From positions 6,976,001-7,040,000 of the forward strand of contig JARFJB010002472.1 in assembly GCA_036346205.1 (NCBI GenBank): a stretch of DNA of 64,000 nucleotides, read 5' to 3'. A program made the translations under genes and the position numbers. The stretch is from Vesta saturnalis (Eukaryota > Arthropoda > Insecta > Coleoptera > Lampyridae). Below the pieces are notes generated by a model, which was given only the letters and a program-made list of their open reading frames with translations, did no database searches and was not told the origin of the DNA. Positions 48,535 to 59,860 of this stretch are shown here, in pieces. How positions within the stretch are numbered: the stretch's first letter is position 1; the number at the start of each line of letters is the position of its first letter.

Positions 48535-51429
48535 GTCGTGTTTGTTCTACACCAGATATTTAAATAATAAAAAAAAAACTAGATACTACTAAATTTGTTG
48601 TAAAATTGTAAAATTTATTTCGAACAGTTATAGATACAAATACACTTCAGTAGCTTATAAAAAAGGAAATGCGTAAATACATTATCTTAAGAGCTTAGAA
48701 ACACTAGTTGAAAATAAATCTTTCATTATCTATGGAAGTCAACAAAGATTAACTTTTATCACTTTATCATTAATTACAAATTTAATAAACACGTGAAGTA
48801 TTTTGCATTATTGTAAGTACATATGAAAAAAAACACAAACAACAATTAAGTTAGGTTAAATGGAATGTAAAAATTCATTATGAAAGTGCATATGAATCGA
48901 AAAGTCAGGTTTTCACATGTTATACAGAGATTTAATGAAATGTGACACTCTCAACACACTTTACAAAGAGATTTGCAACGACACTACTCACTTACACTGA
49001 TGAGTTACCCTAAAAGGCTGTTTTAAATTAATACTTCATTCACATGTGGTTTTAATATTCAGAATGTCGAGACAGAAAAATATTATGTTACAAACATCTT
49101 GTTTAAAAATTCTTCAAATGTCACTAATGGGCCATGTTTAATTTGAAAGCTTTCTAGGTCTTGCAAATGGAACAAGAAATTCTTTTACGGATTGTGTAAA
49201 AAAATAGGAATTATGGATACATTAATCAAGTTTTAAAAAGAAGTTGGGTGCATAATGTTGGTTAAAAAATGAAAGGCACTAGTGTGATGTTCGTGGAAAA
49301 ATATTCATAAAAGCAATAAACACTAAAATTTGCACTTAAATTGTAAATTAACCGAAATTAAGCAGTTTTAGTCAGAGTGATTTGTAAATTGGTGCGTGAA
49401 ATAGACAGATAGGGTGACGTCCCCTATTTTTCTTAAGAGACGAATGCTAGTTGCCCTTCTAATCTAAAAATAAAACCGTGTGTTGTTTTAACAAATCATA
49501 ATACACAGTTATATATGGTTTTCAATACTTTAAGATGTGCAAAAATACCGAATTTTGTTTTTTTAGTATTAATGTATATTTATTAGGTCACCCTTACGGT
49601 ACACTAAGAGGGTAGTATAGTCCCTTTCCCTAGGTGTTGCAGACTACCCTCGGTTTCACCCACAGGAATATTTATCTAAACTAGCGACTTCAAACATGTC
49701 GTAAAAACTAAAAGGGATTTCTGGTTTAGACATAGAGTCGATTTGTCAATCTGTCAAGCTTCATAGAGAAAGAACCGAAGTTGTACCTAAATGTGTTAGT
49801 TTTAAATTTCTTCTTGCATACCTTTATACAGGTCTACATATAAATTTAATTTTTTAATTTCCTGTTTCTCCATGTCGTAATTAGTAATTACAAGCCCTAA
49901 AAACGAATTAACTCGTGCATGAAAACTTAACCGCCCTATTTTTATATCACAACCTCATTAAATTTACAGTGATTCTCACAATTTGACTTGTTTATACGCT
50001 TCATGATTCCGTTAATTATTGTGTTGGTCAATTAACTATTTTAAATGCTTAACAGTCAACGCTGAAATCTTATTAGGAAGGAAATTACAAGTCGGTACAC
50101 AAGGAAGAACAAATAAACTACTATAAGTAAAAGTTGTTGCAGTAGTAACCTACATTTATTTAATGCTTAACCTGAAAACTCTACACCTTATATAAAACAG
50201 GCTTGACTGGAGAAGTGGAATAAGTACAACCGATAGTGTTAAATAACAGTTTTTCGTTTTCAACTAAGCAAACAGGTGCCCTATTCAATCCTAGAATCCC
50301 CCATATGGATTATTTAGATTTTTTGTTCCACTAACACATGTGCTAACGCTACAATCTATATATCATCCCTTGTGTACGACAGCCCCTAAATTAGGGTTCA
50401 AAATTAATATAAACTCAGTGTACGATGGAAACGGCACATTTTGTTCGTGTACTGTTTCATATTCTGTAACTGTGGTAAAACGTGAACTAGAAAATTGTGG
50501 GAATATTTCAAAATGCTGACGAAGAGATATTCTATGTGGAAGAAAGAGTTCATTTCCGTAACGTGATTCACGTTGTAGACTTTACGGAACTTCAATCTGA
50601 ACGATTACTTTTACACCTGCTTGTTAGCTACTTTATAAACACGTATTATGGCACGGTAACGTAGGTTGTATGTGGGAATGTAATTACAGTATGTTTATGC
50701 ATCGAGGTCGTTAAGAATTTAATAGGAAATTATATTTCTTCTATTGAACTTCATAAGGGTAAAACATTTGATTGACAATTACTAGAGTTTACTATTGGCT
50801 ATAAAATCTGTGCTTGAATGATCATCTTGAGTTATTTATTCAATCTCCGGCCACTCATAATCTTATTTTTTTACTATCCCATCTGTTTCAGTCGATTTTC
50901 AATTATGCATTCAATCATGTTCACAATTCACAATATAGTTATAAAAATGCTTATAGTTTATCGAAACAGTGGAATTTTATAATCAATTTTAATGTTAAAA
51001 AGACGGAAGTTAAATATTTTGAAAATATGGGTTTTAAAGGTTTATGCTTCATAAATAACGTTAGGGAAAATTAGTTTCAAATATTAGATCTGTTTAATGT
51101 TGTAAACCGGAAGTAAATATGTTAGTTCGAAATAGAATGGTTTTAAGAAGTTCTGCCAAGTTCATGCTTTGTTGAAAACTTTATTGACAAAATTTTAATT
51201 AAAATTACACGATATTTGCTTCTATAAATAAGTACCTCAATTTAATTAGGAATTTTTGTGTCCTAGAATTTGGAAATACAATCCCTGTCTGGTTAAAACA
51301 GGTGTCTAGTATTCTTTACATAAAAATGAGAGCCATACATTTTTGAAATAAGCAGAAATTTATTGTACTTACTTCACATTTGATATAAATAAAAACCAGA
51401 TTGAATCTCTCTCTAGGACGATAATGTTA
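48535..51429. other. AT-rich DNA, no gene seen
   Basis: Nearly 2.9 kb without a recognisable domain, RNA or repeat boundary. The 86-codon frame at 50814-51074 is AT-driven and unsupported. Confidence 0.55.
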
Positions 51430-51886
51430 ACCGTGCCCCATCTTGGTTGAAATTGTAGGGTATCTCGTTTGCGAGCAAATATAGAAAGATGCGGTTTTCG
51501 TGACACTGTTCTACTTTTTCGTGAAACGAAACATGCCACAAACAGAATTGTCATAGTTCTATTAGTATTTGAGATACAGGGCGAAATTCAAAATTTGCAC
51601 ATTTTAAGCACCCCTCGTAACTGCTTTGCCTTGTAATTTATCGAAATAGTGAAAAGTGGGTTTTCTACAGAATTTTCTGCAAAATTTAGTGGCGTGCATA
51701 GTTTTCCCCACAAAAAGTCTTTTGTTTTTTCAAATGGAACACCCTGTATATTCATTTATTATATAATAGAGCTTACTCTCAGCTTTCAAAAAATATATAG
51801 TGTGTGACACTTCTTTTGCATTATTACCCTCAAGAATGAATGTTACTTTAATTTAAAATTTTCATGGTATAGTTGGCCATTAAAAA
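51430..51886 (+). repeat. Left inverted arm of element G
   Basis: Inverted match to 60550-61031, for example GTTTGCGAGCAAA near 51468 and CACGCCACTAAA-equivalent near 51690. Confidence 0.82.
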
Positions 51887-51987
51887 ACAAGGTTATGGCT
51901 TAGGAAGTTTTATGCAAAATCACAAAATTAAAAACTAAACATAATACCTATAACTTTACAAGCCTAATGTAAATTACTAAAAGAGAT
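51850..51987 (-). pseudogene. Element G transposase, C-terminal scrap
   Basis: Past the edge of giant element 2 the minus-strand frame from 59060 continues as SFSNLH then ACKVIG, fitting the C-terminal helix region of the family. It decays rapidly toward the arm. Confidence 0.45.
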
Positions 51988-53149
51988 AGTAGTAATGAGG
52001 CACCATCCCCTCCACTTTTTATGTCACAAGACTGCCTACGTGGGAGAGCGTATTTTCCACCCCTATGGTTTTTTTTCGGAGGCCTTTTTCAACCCCTTGA
52101 TTTTCACCCCTATTTTTGACGGCTTCTTTTCGGAGGCCTTTTTCAACCCTTGATGGAATTTTCATCCCAGATTATGGTCATTTTGACAGCAATTTTTATT
52201 TTTACTCGCCCACGTGTAGGACGTGGTTTTTTACTCCTATTTTTGCCGGCCTTATTTTATGGTTTCTTTTCGGAGACCATTTTCAACCATTGATGCAATT
52301 TTCACCCTAATTAGAGCCCTTTTGGGTATGTTAAGCACTTCTTGTCGGTTCACACCTATGGATTGTTTTAGGCGGTCATTTTTATCCCCTTGATGAAATT
52401 TTTACCCTAATTACGGCCTCTTTGGCAGTTTAGCCCCTGGAAGGTAGGCAAATGCGTGCACGTACAATGTTCTAATAAGGGCCCCTAATGATAACGTGTA
52501 AGACAAGTGTAGGATCTACCATGTAGGCCTTTGATCTTGTGTTAGGGTCTGCGCCCTGGCTCACTTGAGTAAAAATTGATTTTAGCGCCATCTAGTGGCG
52601 TATATGTAGACTAATGACTAATTTTCTATAATAGAAGTTTCAGCTCCTTATCACACACAAACAAATCAATTAATTAATTAATTAATCAATCAATCTCCAA
52701 CAAATCATGCTCGATCAAATCAATCAGATCAATCTCAATCAATCAACCGAAATCAGGTCTTACAGTTTGCGGAAACCAGATTACAGTTCAAAACTGAATA
52801 CATTAAAGTCTAAATTAAATATGACGTGAAATAATAAATAATTTCTACCCTAATGCAATGATGCTTTTTATATAGGCAGATTCTCTAAACAGTCACCACC
52901 TATACATTCGGAAAATTATGTCTGATTTATTTGCATGTTCAATTACATACACACAAAATTGTTTCATAGAAACGTGTTCATTAACAGTTATAAAAACCTC
53001 ATTAAAAGGACTGGAAAGTAATAATTACTTATATATAACCTAGAGTTAAATTAAACTGATGTGTTTTTGAGAATACCAAATTGATATAATGGAAATAAGA
53101 GGCAAAAGGTTTTAATGGTTTTATTATTATACGCGAGTTAACAATAACT
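51988..53149 (+). repeat. Left arm of giant element 2, outer part
   Basis: Inverted match to about 57915-59054. The outer 450 bp carry repeated blocks (TTCGGAGGCCTTTTTCAACC, TTGATG-AATTTTCACCCTAA), like the tandem units in giant element 1 but of different sequence. Confidence 0.85.
52585..52598 (-). promoter_or_regulatory. CTCF-core-like site in arm L2
   Basis: CCACTAGATGGCGC on the minus strand, same context (TTGATTTTA before it, ACTAATGA after) as in L1. Confidence 0.5.
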
Positions 53150-55625
53150 TGATACGTGTAAATTTGGTTTATAAATTTAAGGTCTTTAGTTACGACTCCT
53201 CCTATAGGTTATTGGAAAATGGCAACATTTCCAATAAAATTCGTTCTTAATAGGAACATTTTTCAAACATGTGACCGCTTTAAATTCTTGTATTGGTAGA
53301 AATTAATCATGCTTTCTTTTTTTTTGTTTTCTGGTACCTTCATAGAGGAAGGAAAATGCCATTTTGGCAAAGAAATTTAATGCGTAGTTAGAAGCAAATG
53401 TAAAATTTGGAAAAGGTTTCCTTAAAAATTTGATTGAACTTGTCAAGTAAAATTTTAACACAGCCTGTTGCTCGATTTAATCTTTACCATATAAATAAAT
53501 CCTGTTGGGATTTCGAATTTGAGTTCGGCTTTAATTTTTTGTTTCTACTACACCTTAGCTTCGTTCAAGAGGTAAGCTACTCACTTTCTTTTCTTATTTA
53601 CTAGACATAACTTTGAAATGCATGTGTACATGTTTTGAAATTTTAATACAGCATAAAGATCATATCTTATAAAAATTTGGGTATTGATTTAAATTCTAAC
53701 ACAGTTGTCTTATATAGGTTTTTTGGTCCTTTACACATTTACTCAAGATTAACATCTTTCGTGCTTCCATAAGAGATAGTTAAACCGTTTCTGACAGCAC
53801 AAGTGGATACCATTCATCCGAGGTGTGAAATATTAGTTATGGGTCTTCGAACCTGAATTGAAACAGTTTACGATTACTCCTTCTCCTAGTATCTTCCGCA
53901 TTAACTGAAGAAATATACGTTACACCTACGACTATTTTCGGATAAGTATTTTGTTACACGCACAAAAAAATTTACCTACGGTGAGTGACTTTTGTTAGCT
54001 TTTCTACATAACGAGGCTCTCGTTATCTGTACATTACTGAAATTCTTATAACAAGTACATTCCGGTGCTTGCTACATTGTATAAGTGTAAATTATTATAA
54101 GTTTTTGTTATGAACGAATAAGTTCAAAGTTAAATATGTAATTAATTGTATTAGTGTATTTCCGCAAGTATCCTATTCCTAAAATTAATGCTTATACTTT
54201 ACTGTTAAACATTTCCTTAGTAATCGTTAGAGTAATATTAGACATTTGTACCTGTAAAACATAATTTGAGTTATTTCAAAGTTTCTCATACACTTACATT
54301 TAACTTTGCAGTAGAATTTGTATTTTAACTATCGATTTCTAACTGTTTTCTTATGTACTAGTTTTATTTTGATATCAAACCGTAGTTTGTTCAACCGTTA
54401 GAACTATCTTTGTCTACTGTACAAGCAATCAGCTGTTTAGCTGACGGAACGCTACCATTTGAGTCGAAATGTACAATGTGTGTCATAAATTATGCTAACT
54501 GCTGGGGTTGTATAATATTTTAGTTACTGTGTAAATCACATTGCATAGTTTATTTATGATCATTGGGGAAAAATTTGTTACTTTTCACTGATTACAATTT
54601 AATAGTTGTTTAGTACAAAACTATTTGAATTAGGGCTTACTCACTTTAATTTTTGGTTTGTAACCATATGCTTACTAATGAATGTGTCAATCTGTGTTGC
54701 GCATTTCTTAAATTCTTGCATTGTGAATGCCAAATCGGTAATGAACTTGGCCTTTCTGAATTTTCTAAACGCTTCATGATTACTTTGTCTGTAATGCTCA
54801 TATTAACTACATTGGAATTTGTTTCTTACATAAGGTAAACAACAGGGTAGACATCTAGTGATAATTTTCGCTTTATATTTGGGGTTTATTTGCGTCCGGT
54901 TGATTGGAAACTGATAGATTAGTCCGACGGAGAACTCTTCGTGGAATATCGGTGTACAAGTATTCAATTTCGGATAATTATATACATGTTTGGGTATTCT
55001 TTTTTTTAGGGTCAACGCTAGATGCCGGACCGTATTGTGTCTGATTATGTAAATTTTAAGTATAATTCATAGTTTTTTTTCTAGATTTGGTTGAAAGGTA
55101 AAGTTGATTACTGGTGGTTTATTTTGTAGATATATTGTATCTGATGTATTATTGATTGATGTATTGGGAATATTTCCTGAAAGAATCGTATTTATGTCTG
55201 CGAGTGGGCGCTCCAAAGTTTTTTATGTTAGATACTTACGAAAATTTAATTATTATCATAAAATTTATGCTATTTTACAGTGGGTATATTAAATAAGTGG
55301 TGTTAAACGATCGTAAGTTGTTTCGTTAATCCTGTGATCTACAATCAACTTCCTAGCCAGTCCTTTGTCAGTGTGGACTTAGTTCACCATTTTATTTTAG
55401 TTGTCCCTTTTGTCCTGTGTGGCCGTAGCTCTTTTCTTGATAGAGGGGCGATATAAACTTAAATCAAGTGGTGCCCTTTTTAAATTCTATGTATATCTTC
55501 TCTCCTGCCAAAACGCCCATGCATCCAAGTGCTTAACCGACCGACTGAGCTTCCGGCTGATTCCTTAATCTATGTTACAGCACTTTAGCCACAATTTCTA
55601 CGATTATACCTTTGTGCACGTAACA
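53150..55625 (+). mobile_element. LTR-like insertion (solo LTR candidate), 2476 bp
   Basis: Starts TGATACGTG and ends CACGTAACA (TG...CA with 9 bp near-perfect inverted tips), flanked by a 4 bp duplication AACT (53146-53149 and 55626-55629). The opposite arm of the host palindrome (near 57920) shows the uninterrupted site, which confirms a precise insertion. No gag or pol is visible and no internal direct repeat was found, so a solo LTR of an unusually long LTR is the simplest reading; a non-autonomous element with other ends is possible. AT-rich; frames inside it are not supported as genes. Confidence 0.65.
55505..55560 (-). ncRNA. tRNA-like 5' half inside the LTR-like insert
   Basis: Minus strand GAAGCTCAGTCGGTCGGTTA then AGCACTTGG resembles the D-arm/A-box half of a tRNA or SINE head. 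No B box follows, so it is not a tRNA gene. Confidence 0.3.
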
Positions 55626-56395
55626 AACTACAAGTTTAAAATCCACGAATACGCAACAACTATTTGTAGATATGATTTTATGACGTCATCCTATAAGAGT
55701 TATAATACATTTTAAAAATCTTTATCGACATTTTTGCAAGCAATATCAAGTAAAAACATACATATATATTAAAAATAACACGTTTACTTTTACAATTGTT
55801 TTTTTTTCAGTTGTTCTAATAATAACCATATGTTGAACTGAAATATTTTTTATACAACGTCTCACTAAACACGTTTTATGAATGGTTGGATATAAACTGG
55901 CTATTGCATTCCGATCATTAACTAATTTAGGAAGTAATGCGCAAAAACACTCAAACACGAAAACACAAACGAAAACACGCTAACGCAGAAACACGCAAAC
56001 ACGAAAACACTCTAACGCAAAAACACGGAAACACGAAAACACACAAACGAAAACACGCTAATACGAAAACACGCTAACACGAAAACACGCTAACACGAAA
56101 ATACGCAAACGCGAAAACATACAAACACGAAAACACGCAAACGCAAAAACATACAAACACAAAAACACGCCAACACAAAAAAACACGCAAACACGAAAAC
56201 ACGCTAACGCGAAAAGACGTAAAACGAAAACACACAAATAAGAAAACACACAAACGAAAACACGCCAGCGAAAACTCGTAAAGCTGCAAACATGAATCAA
56301 GACGGGGAGCACCGTTAGGAAAAACAAGTTTATTAACAAAATTGAAGGAAAGCTTAGCGTTTGAAAATACATTATTATTATTATAAACAACAGAG
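55626..56395 (+). repeat. Left arm of giant element 2, inner part
   Basis: Inverted match to 56905-57915. Includes a microsatellite remnant (ACATACATATATAT near 55757), a minisatellite (55938-56285) and an inner block (56286-56395) whose mirror is 56905-57018. Confidence 0.85.
55938..56285. repeat. Minisatellite of ACACGAAAACACGCTA-like units
   Basis: About 25 imperfect 11-16 bp units (CACGAAAACACGCAAACG). The mirrored array is 57018-57250 in the right arm, about 120 bp shorter. Long frames through it are repeat artefacts. Confidence 0.92.
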
Positions 56396-56904
56396 AAACG
56401 AGAAACGAAAACGCTGCTAGCCTACGGTCTTGTGCGCAAACGCGCTCGTCAATGTTCGGGTAGAATCGATTATCTTCGAGGGAAGTTTGAAGTATTAACC
56501 TAACCACACTCTAATATCTCCCCCCCCCTCCCCCCGCAAGCTGCCGCAGCGTTCTCGTTTCTCGTGTGTTTCGCTCTTTAAAGTGTAACTGTCATCGAGT
56601 GAGCATTATTATGATGTATTCTCCTGCTTATGAGCCAATATCAGCGGACATTAGAGATTTTACTGACTTGTTAATAAACTATTACAACATAACCGTTCAA
56701 GATAATGATGGAAACGATGACGTGGATGAACTGAGTGTATCTCACATCCAAGGTGATGGTGATGATTCACAGAAGAGGAAGAAGAGCGATGAGGTAGAGC
56801 AGAAGGACGAATGTCAAAACCATGATAATGATGGCGACGAATCTCGGTTCAAGAAGAAGAAGAAGAAGACCGATAAAGGTTGTTATTAAATAAAGATAAT
56901 GTAT
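56396..56904. other. Unique core of giant element 2
   Basis: Between the two arms: a GC-richer stretch with CAAACGCGCTCGTCAATG, a C-run (56520-56535), GCAAGCTGCCGCAGCG, then the ORF at 56611. The compositional shift and lack of mirrored sequence suggest captured DNA, perhaps a promoter plus first exon. Confidence 0.6.
56611..56889 (+). CDS. Small acidic/lysine-rich ORF in the palindrome core, function unknown
   Basis: 92 codons, uninterrupted. N-terminal part MMYSPAYEPISADIRDFTDL then LINYYNI is protein-like; the middle is rich in Asp (DNDGNDDVDELS, QGDGDDSQ) with KRKKSDEVEQKDEC; the end is a run of six Lys (FKKKKKKTDKGC), a possible nuclear-localisation signal. An upstream in-frame ATG at 56566 would add 15 residues; I prefer 56611 because the aligned acidic N-terminus starts there and the preceding residues look like leader sequence, but this is a judgement. 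AAAG/GTTG near 56879 could be a splice donor, making this a first exon. I recognise no family. Confidence 0.4.
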   Translation: MMYSPAYEPISADIRDFTDLLINYYNITVQDNDGNDDVDELSVSHIQGDGDDSQKRKKSDEVEQKDECQNHDNDGDESRFKKKKKKTDKGCY

Positions 56905-57017
56905 TGTTGTTTATAATAATAATGATATATTTTCAAACGCTAAGCTTTCCTTCAATTTTGTTGATAAACTCGTTTTTCCTAACGGTGCTCCCCGTCTCGA
57001 TTCATGTTTGCAGCTTT

Positions 57018-57335
57018 ACAAGTTTTCGCGTTAGCGTGTTTTTCGCTGGCGTGTTTTGGTATGTGCGTGTTATCGTTTTATGTGTTTTCGCGTTAGCGTG
57101 TTTGCGTCTTTTTTGTGTTGGCGTGTTTTCGTGTTTGTATGTTTTAGCATTTGCGTATTTTCGTGTTAGCGTGGCTTCGTGATAGCGTTTTTCGTTTGTG
57201 TGCTTTCGTGTTAGCGTGTTTTCGTGTTAGCGTGTTTTCGTTTGTGTGTTGTAGCGCAAGCGCGTGCGCGTGCGTGTGCGTGCGTGCGTGTGCGTGCGTG
57301 CGTACGTGCGTGCGTGCGTTCGTGCGTGTGTGCAT
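57018..57335. repeat. Minisatellite GTGTTTTCGTGTTAGC units, then GCGTGCGT tract
   Basis: Mirror of 55938-56285 (57018-57250), extended by a GTGCGTGCGTGC-rich tract (57250-57335) that the left arm lacks. Confidence 0.9.
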
Positions 57336-57739
57336 AATTGAGTATACAGATAAATCATGATTGCATAGAAAAAGAGAAAATATATTTAAACATGATAGTA
57401 ATGCATTCCATAACAATAGTTTATGTAATCTCAAGATGCAAATTATTTAAAAGTAATTTTGCGTTAGCAAAATTTTTAAAATATTTGTATTTTGAATGTA
57501 AATTTATAAGTACAATATAATTGCTAAATACGAGTAGCAGTAATCAGGTTTTGTGTATTACTTTCTAAATTAGTTAATGATCGGAATGCAATAGCCAGTT
57601 TATATCCAACCATTCATAAAACGTGTTTAGTGAGACTACATGTAGATACGTTGTATAAAAAATATTTCAGTTCAACATATGGTTATTATTAGAACAACTG
57701 AAAAAAAGACACTTCTAAAGGTAAGCGTGTTATTTTTAA

Positions 57740-57740
57740 T

Positions 57741-57792
<52 letters not shown>
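57740..57792. repeat. (CA)n(TA)n microsatellite in arm R2
   Basis: About 22 bp of CA then 30 bp of TA, in the same position as in the arms of giant element 1; the L2 copy has only a few units. Confidence 0.95.
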
Positions 57793-57795
<3 letters not shown>

Positions 57796-58488
57796 TTTTA
57801 CTTGATATTGCTAGCAAACATGTCGATAAAGATTTTTAAAATGTATTATTACTCTTATAGGATGACGTCATAAAATCAGATCTACACATAGTTCTTAGGT
57901 ATTCGTGGATTTTAAACTTGTAGTTATTGTTAACTCGCTTATGATGATAAAACCATTAAAACCTTTTGCCTTTTATTTCCATTATATCAATTTGGTATTC
58001 TTAAAAACATGTTAGTTTAATTTAACTCTATGTTATATATAAGTAATTATTACTTTCCAGTCCTTTTAATGAGGTTTTTATAACTGTTAATAAACACGTT
58101 TCTATGAAACAATTTTGTGTGTATGTAATTGAACATGCAAATAAATCAGACATAATTTTCCGAATGTATAGGTGGTGACTGTTTAGAGAATCTACCTATA
58201 TAAAAAGCATCATTGCATTAGGGTAGAAATTATTTATTATTTCACGTCATATTTAATTTAGACTTTAATGTATTCAGTTTTGAACTGTAATCTGGTTTCC
58301 GCAAACTGTAAGACACGATTTCGGTTGATTGATTGAGATTGATCTGATTGATTTGATCGAGCATGATTTGTTGGAAATTGATTGATTAATTAATTAATTA
58401 ATTGATTTGTTTGTGTGTGAGAAAGCCGACAGAGAGGGAGGTTTGCATGATCAACTTCTATTATAGAAAATGTTCATTAGTCTATACG

Positions 58489-58502
58489 CCACTAGATGGC
58501 GC
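58489..58502 (+). promoter_or_regulatory. CTCF-core-like site in arm R2
   Basis: CCACTAGATGGCGC on the plus strand, identical to the sites in the other three arms. Confidence 0.5.
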
Positions 58503-59060
58503 TAAAATCAATTTTTACTCAAAGGGGCCAGGACGCAGACCCTAATACAAGATCGAAGTCCTACATGGTAGATCCTACACTTGTCTTACACGTTATCGTT
58601 AGGGGCCCTTATTAGAACATTGTACGTGCACGCATTTGCCTACCTTCCAGGGGCTAAACTGCCAAAGAGGCCGTAATTAGGGTAAACATTCCATCAAGGG
58701 GTTAAAAATGACCGCCGAAAAGAATCCATAGGTGTGAATCGACAAAAAAGTTCTTAACATACCCAAAAGGGCTTTAATTAGGGTGAAAATTGCATCAAGG
58801 ATTGAAATTGGTCTCCGAAAAGAAACCATAAAATCAGGCCGACAAAAATAGGGGTGAAAAAACACGTCCTACACGTGGGCGAGTAAAAACAAAAAAGACC
58901 TTAATTAGGGATGAAAATTCCATCAAGGCTTGAAAAAGGCCTCCGAAAAGAAGCCGTCAAAAATAGGGGTGAAAATCAATGGGTTGAAAAAGAACTCCGA
59001 AAGGAAACCATAGGGGTGGAAAATACGTGGAGGGGATGGTGTCTCATTACTACTAGAGAT

Positions 59061-59860
59061 GTTCGAACATGCATCACACATTCTTCCAATTCGTTCTATA
59101 TAAATAAACACAATAATAGGGAGCCCCATAAAAAGAATTCTAAGACTGACAAGTCCAGAGACCTACGAGACCATCTTATCAGTCCGTTAGTGCCAATCCA
59201 TCTATTACCAAAACTGTTTTCAAAAACGGGCGTATAATTAGCGTATTATAAGATGGGGCTCCATCCTGTTGGAAATGAATATGGTTCAAGCGAGCTAAAG
59301 GAATGTCATCTAATAATTCAGGCACCACCATTTCTAAAATGTCCAAATATCTAGGAGTAGATAAGTTCCCTTCGAAAATGTAACATTTTATTTTTGATCC
59401 TAATATAAAGCAGGAGACGTTTAGTCCAAATAGTCTGTGTTGTTTTTGGGGGAATATTTGGTGTTGATTTCCTTGACATCAGAATCTGCTATTGTGCCTG
59501 TTTAAAACAACTGAATTGCTAAAATGTGTCTCGTCTGACCATATGACATTTCTTCCCAAGTTGGGTAGTATATTTTACATGTTTAAGTACCAATTGCAAA
59601 ATATTAACCTACGTTCAACGTCGCTAGGGTGTAGATGTTGAACAAGCCTAAATTTATATGGTTTATATTTATGAAGGCGAAGTATTCTTTGAATTCTTGT
59701 TTTCGAAGCTCCAATACTACTTTCTATAGTTCTGCAAGAACTTATAGGATTATCCTACACACTGGCTAAAACGGTAACCTCATCATTCTCTCGATTGTTT
59801 TATAATATTTTTTGCCCTGGATTCAGAAAATGATCCATAATTAATTAAGTTTCTTTTAAC
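59061..59860 (-). pseudogene. Element G transposase, main part
   Basis: Minus strand: FSESRAKNI near the preserved N-terminal edge, DEVTVLASV, TIESSIGASKTRIQRILRLH (second HTH), YKPYKFRLVQHLHPSDVERR, NVIWSDETHFSNS with the first catalytic Asp (about 59530), HFQQDGAPSY with the second (about 59260), and, after frameshifts, SLDLSVLEFFLWG where the third catalytic position is Glu instead of Asp (about 59140). The reading frame then meets giant element 2. Frame changes near 59440 and 59225 and several stops. Confidence 0.82.

Larger units (their letters stand above)
51988..59054. mobile_element. Giant inverted-arm element 2 (Polinton-like termini)
   Basis: Termini AGTAGTAATGAGGCACCATC and GATGGTGTCTCATTACTACT are exact over the outer 13 bp. 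The target duplication is a perfect 6 bp, AGAGAT (51982-51987 and 59055-59060), and transposase G reads through once one copy is removed. Arms: left 51988-53149 plus 55626-56395 (split by an LTR-like insert), right 56905-59054. The core is only about 510 bp. 6 bp duplications and AG...CT ends are known from Polinton/Maverick elements, but no Polinton gene is visible. Confidence 0.85.
56905..59054 (-). repeat. Right arm of giant element 2
   Basis: Inverted copy of the left arm without the LTR-like insert. The plus strand has a donor-like AAAGGTAAGCG (57716-57726) just before the CA/TA microsatellite. Confidence 0.85.

Noticed and set aside
55746..57434. Frames rich in Phe, Val and Arg over the minisatellites
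   Set aside because: Translations of the CACGAAAACAC/GTGTTTTCGTG arrays.
51988..59054. Foldback (FB) element
   Set aside because: FB elements have 9 bp target duplications and arms made largely of short repeats; here the duplication is 6 bp and most of the arm is non-repetitive.
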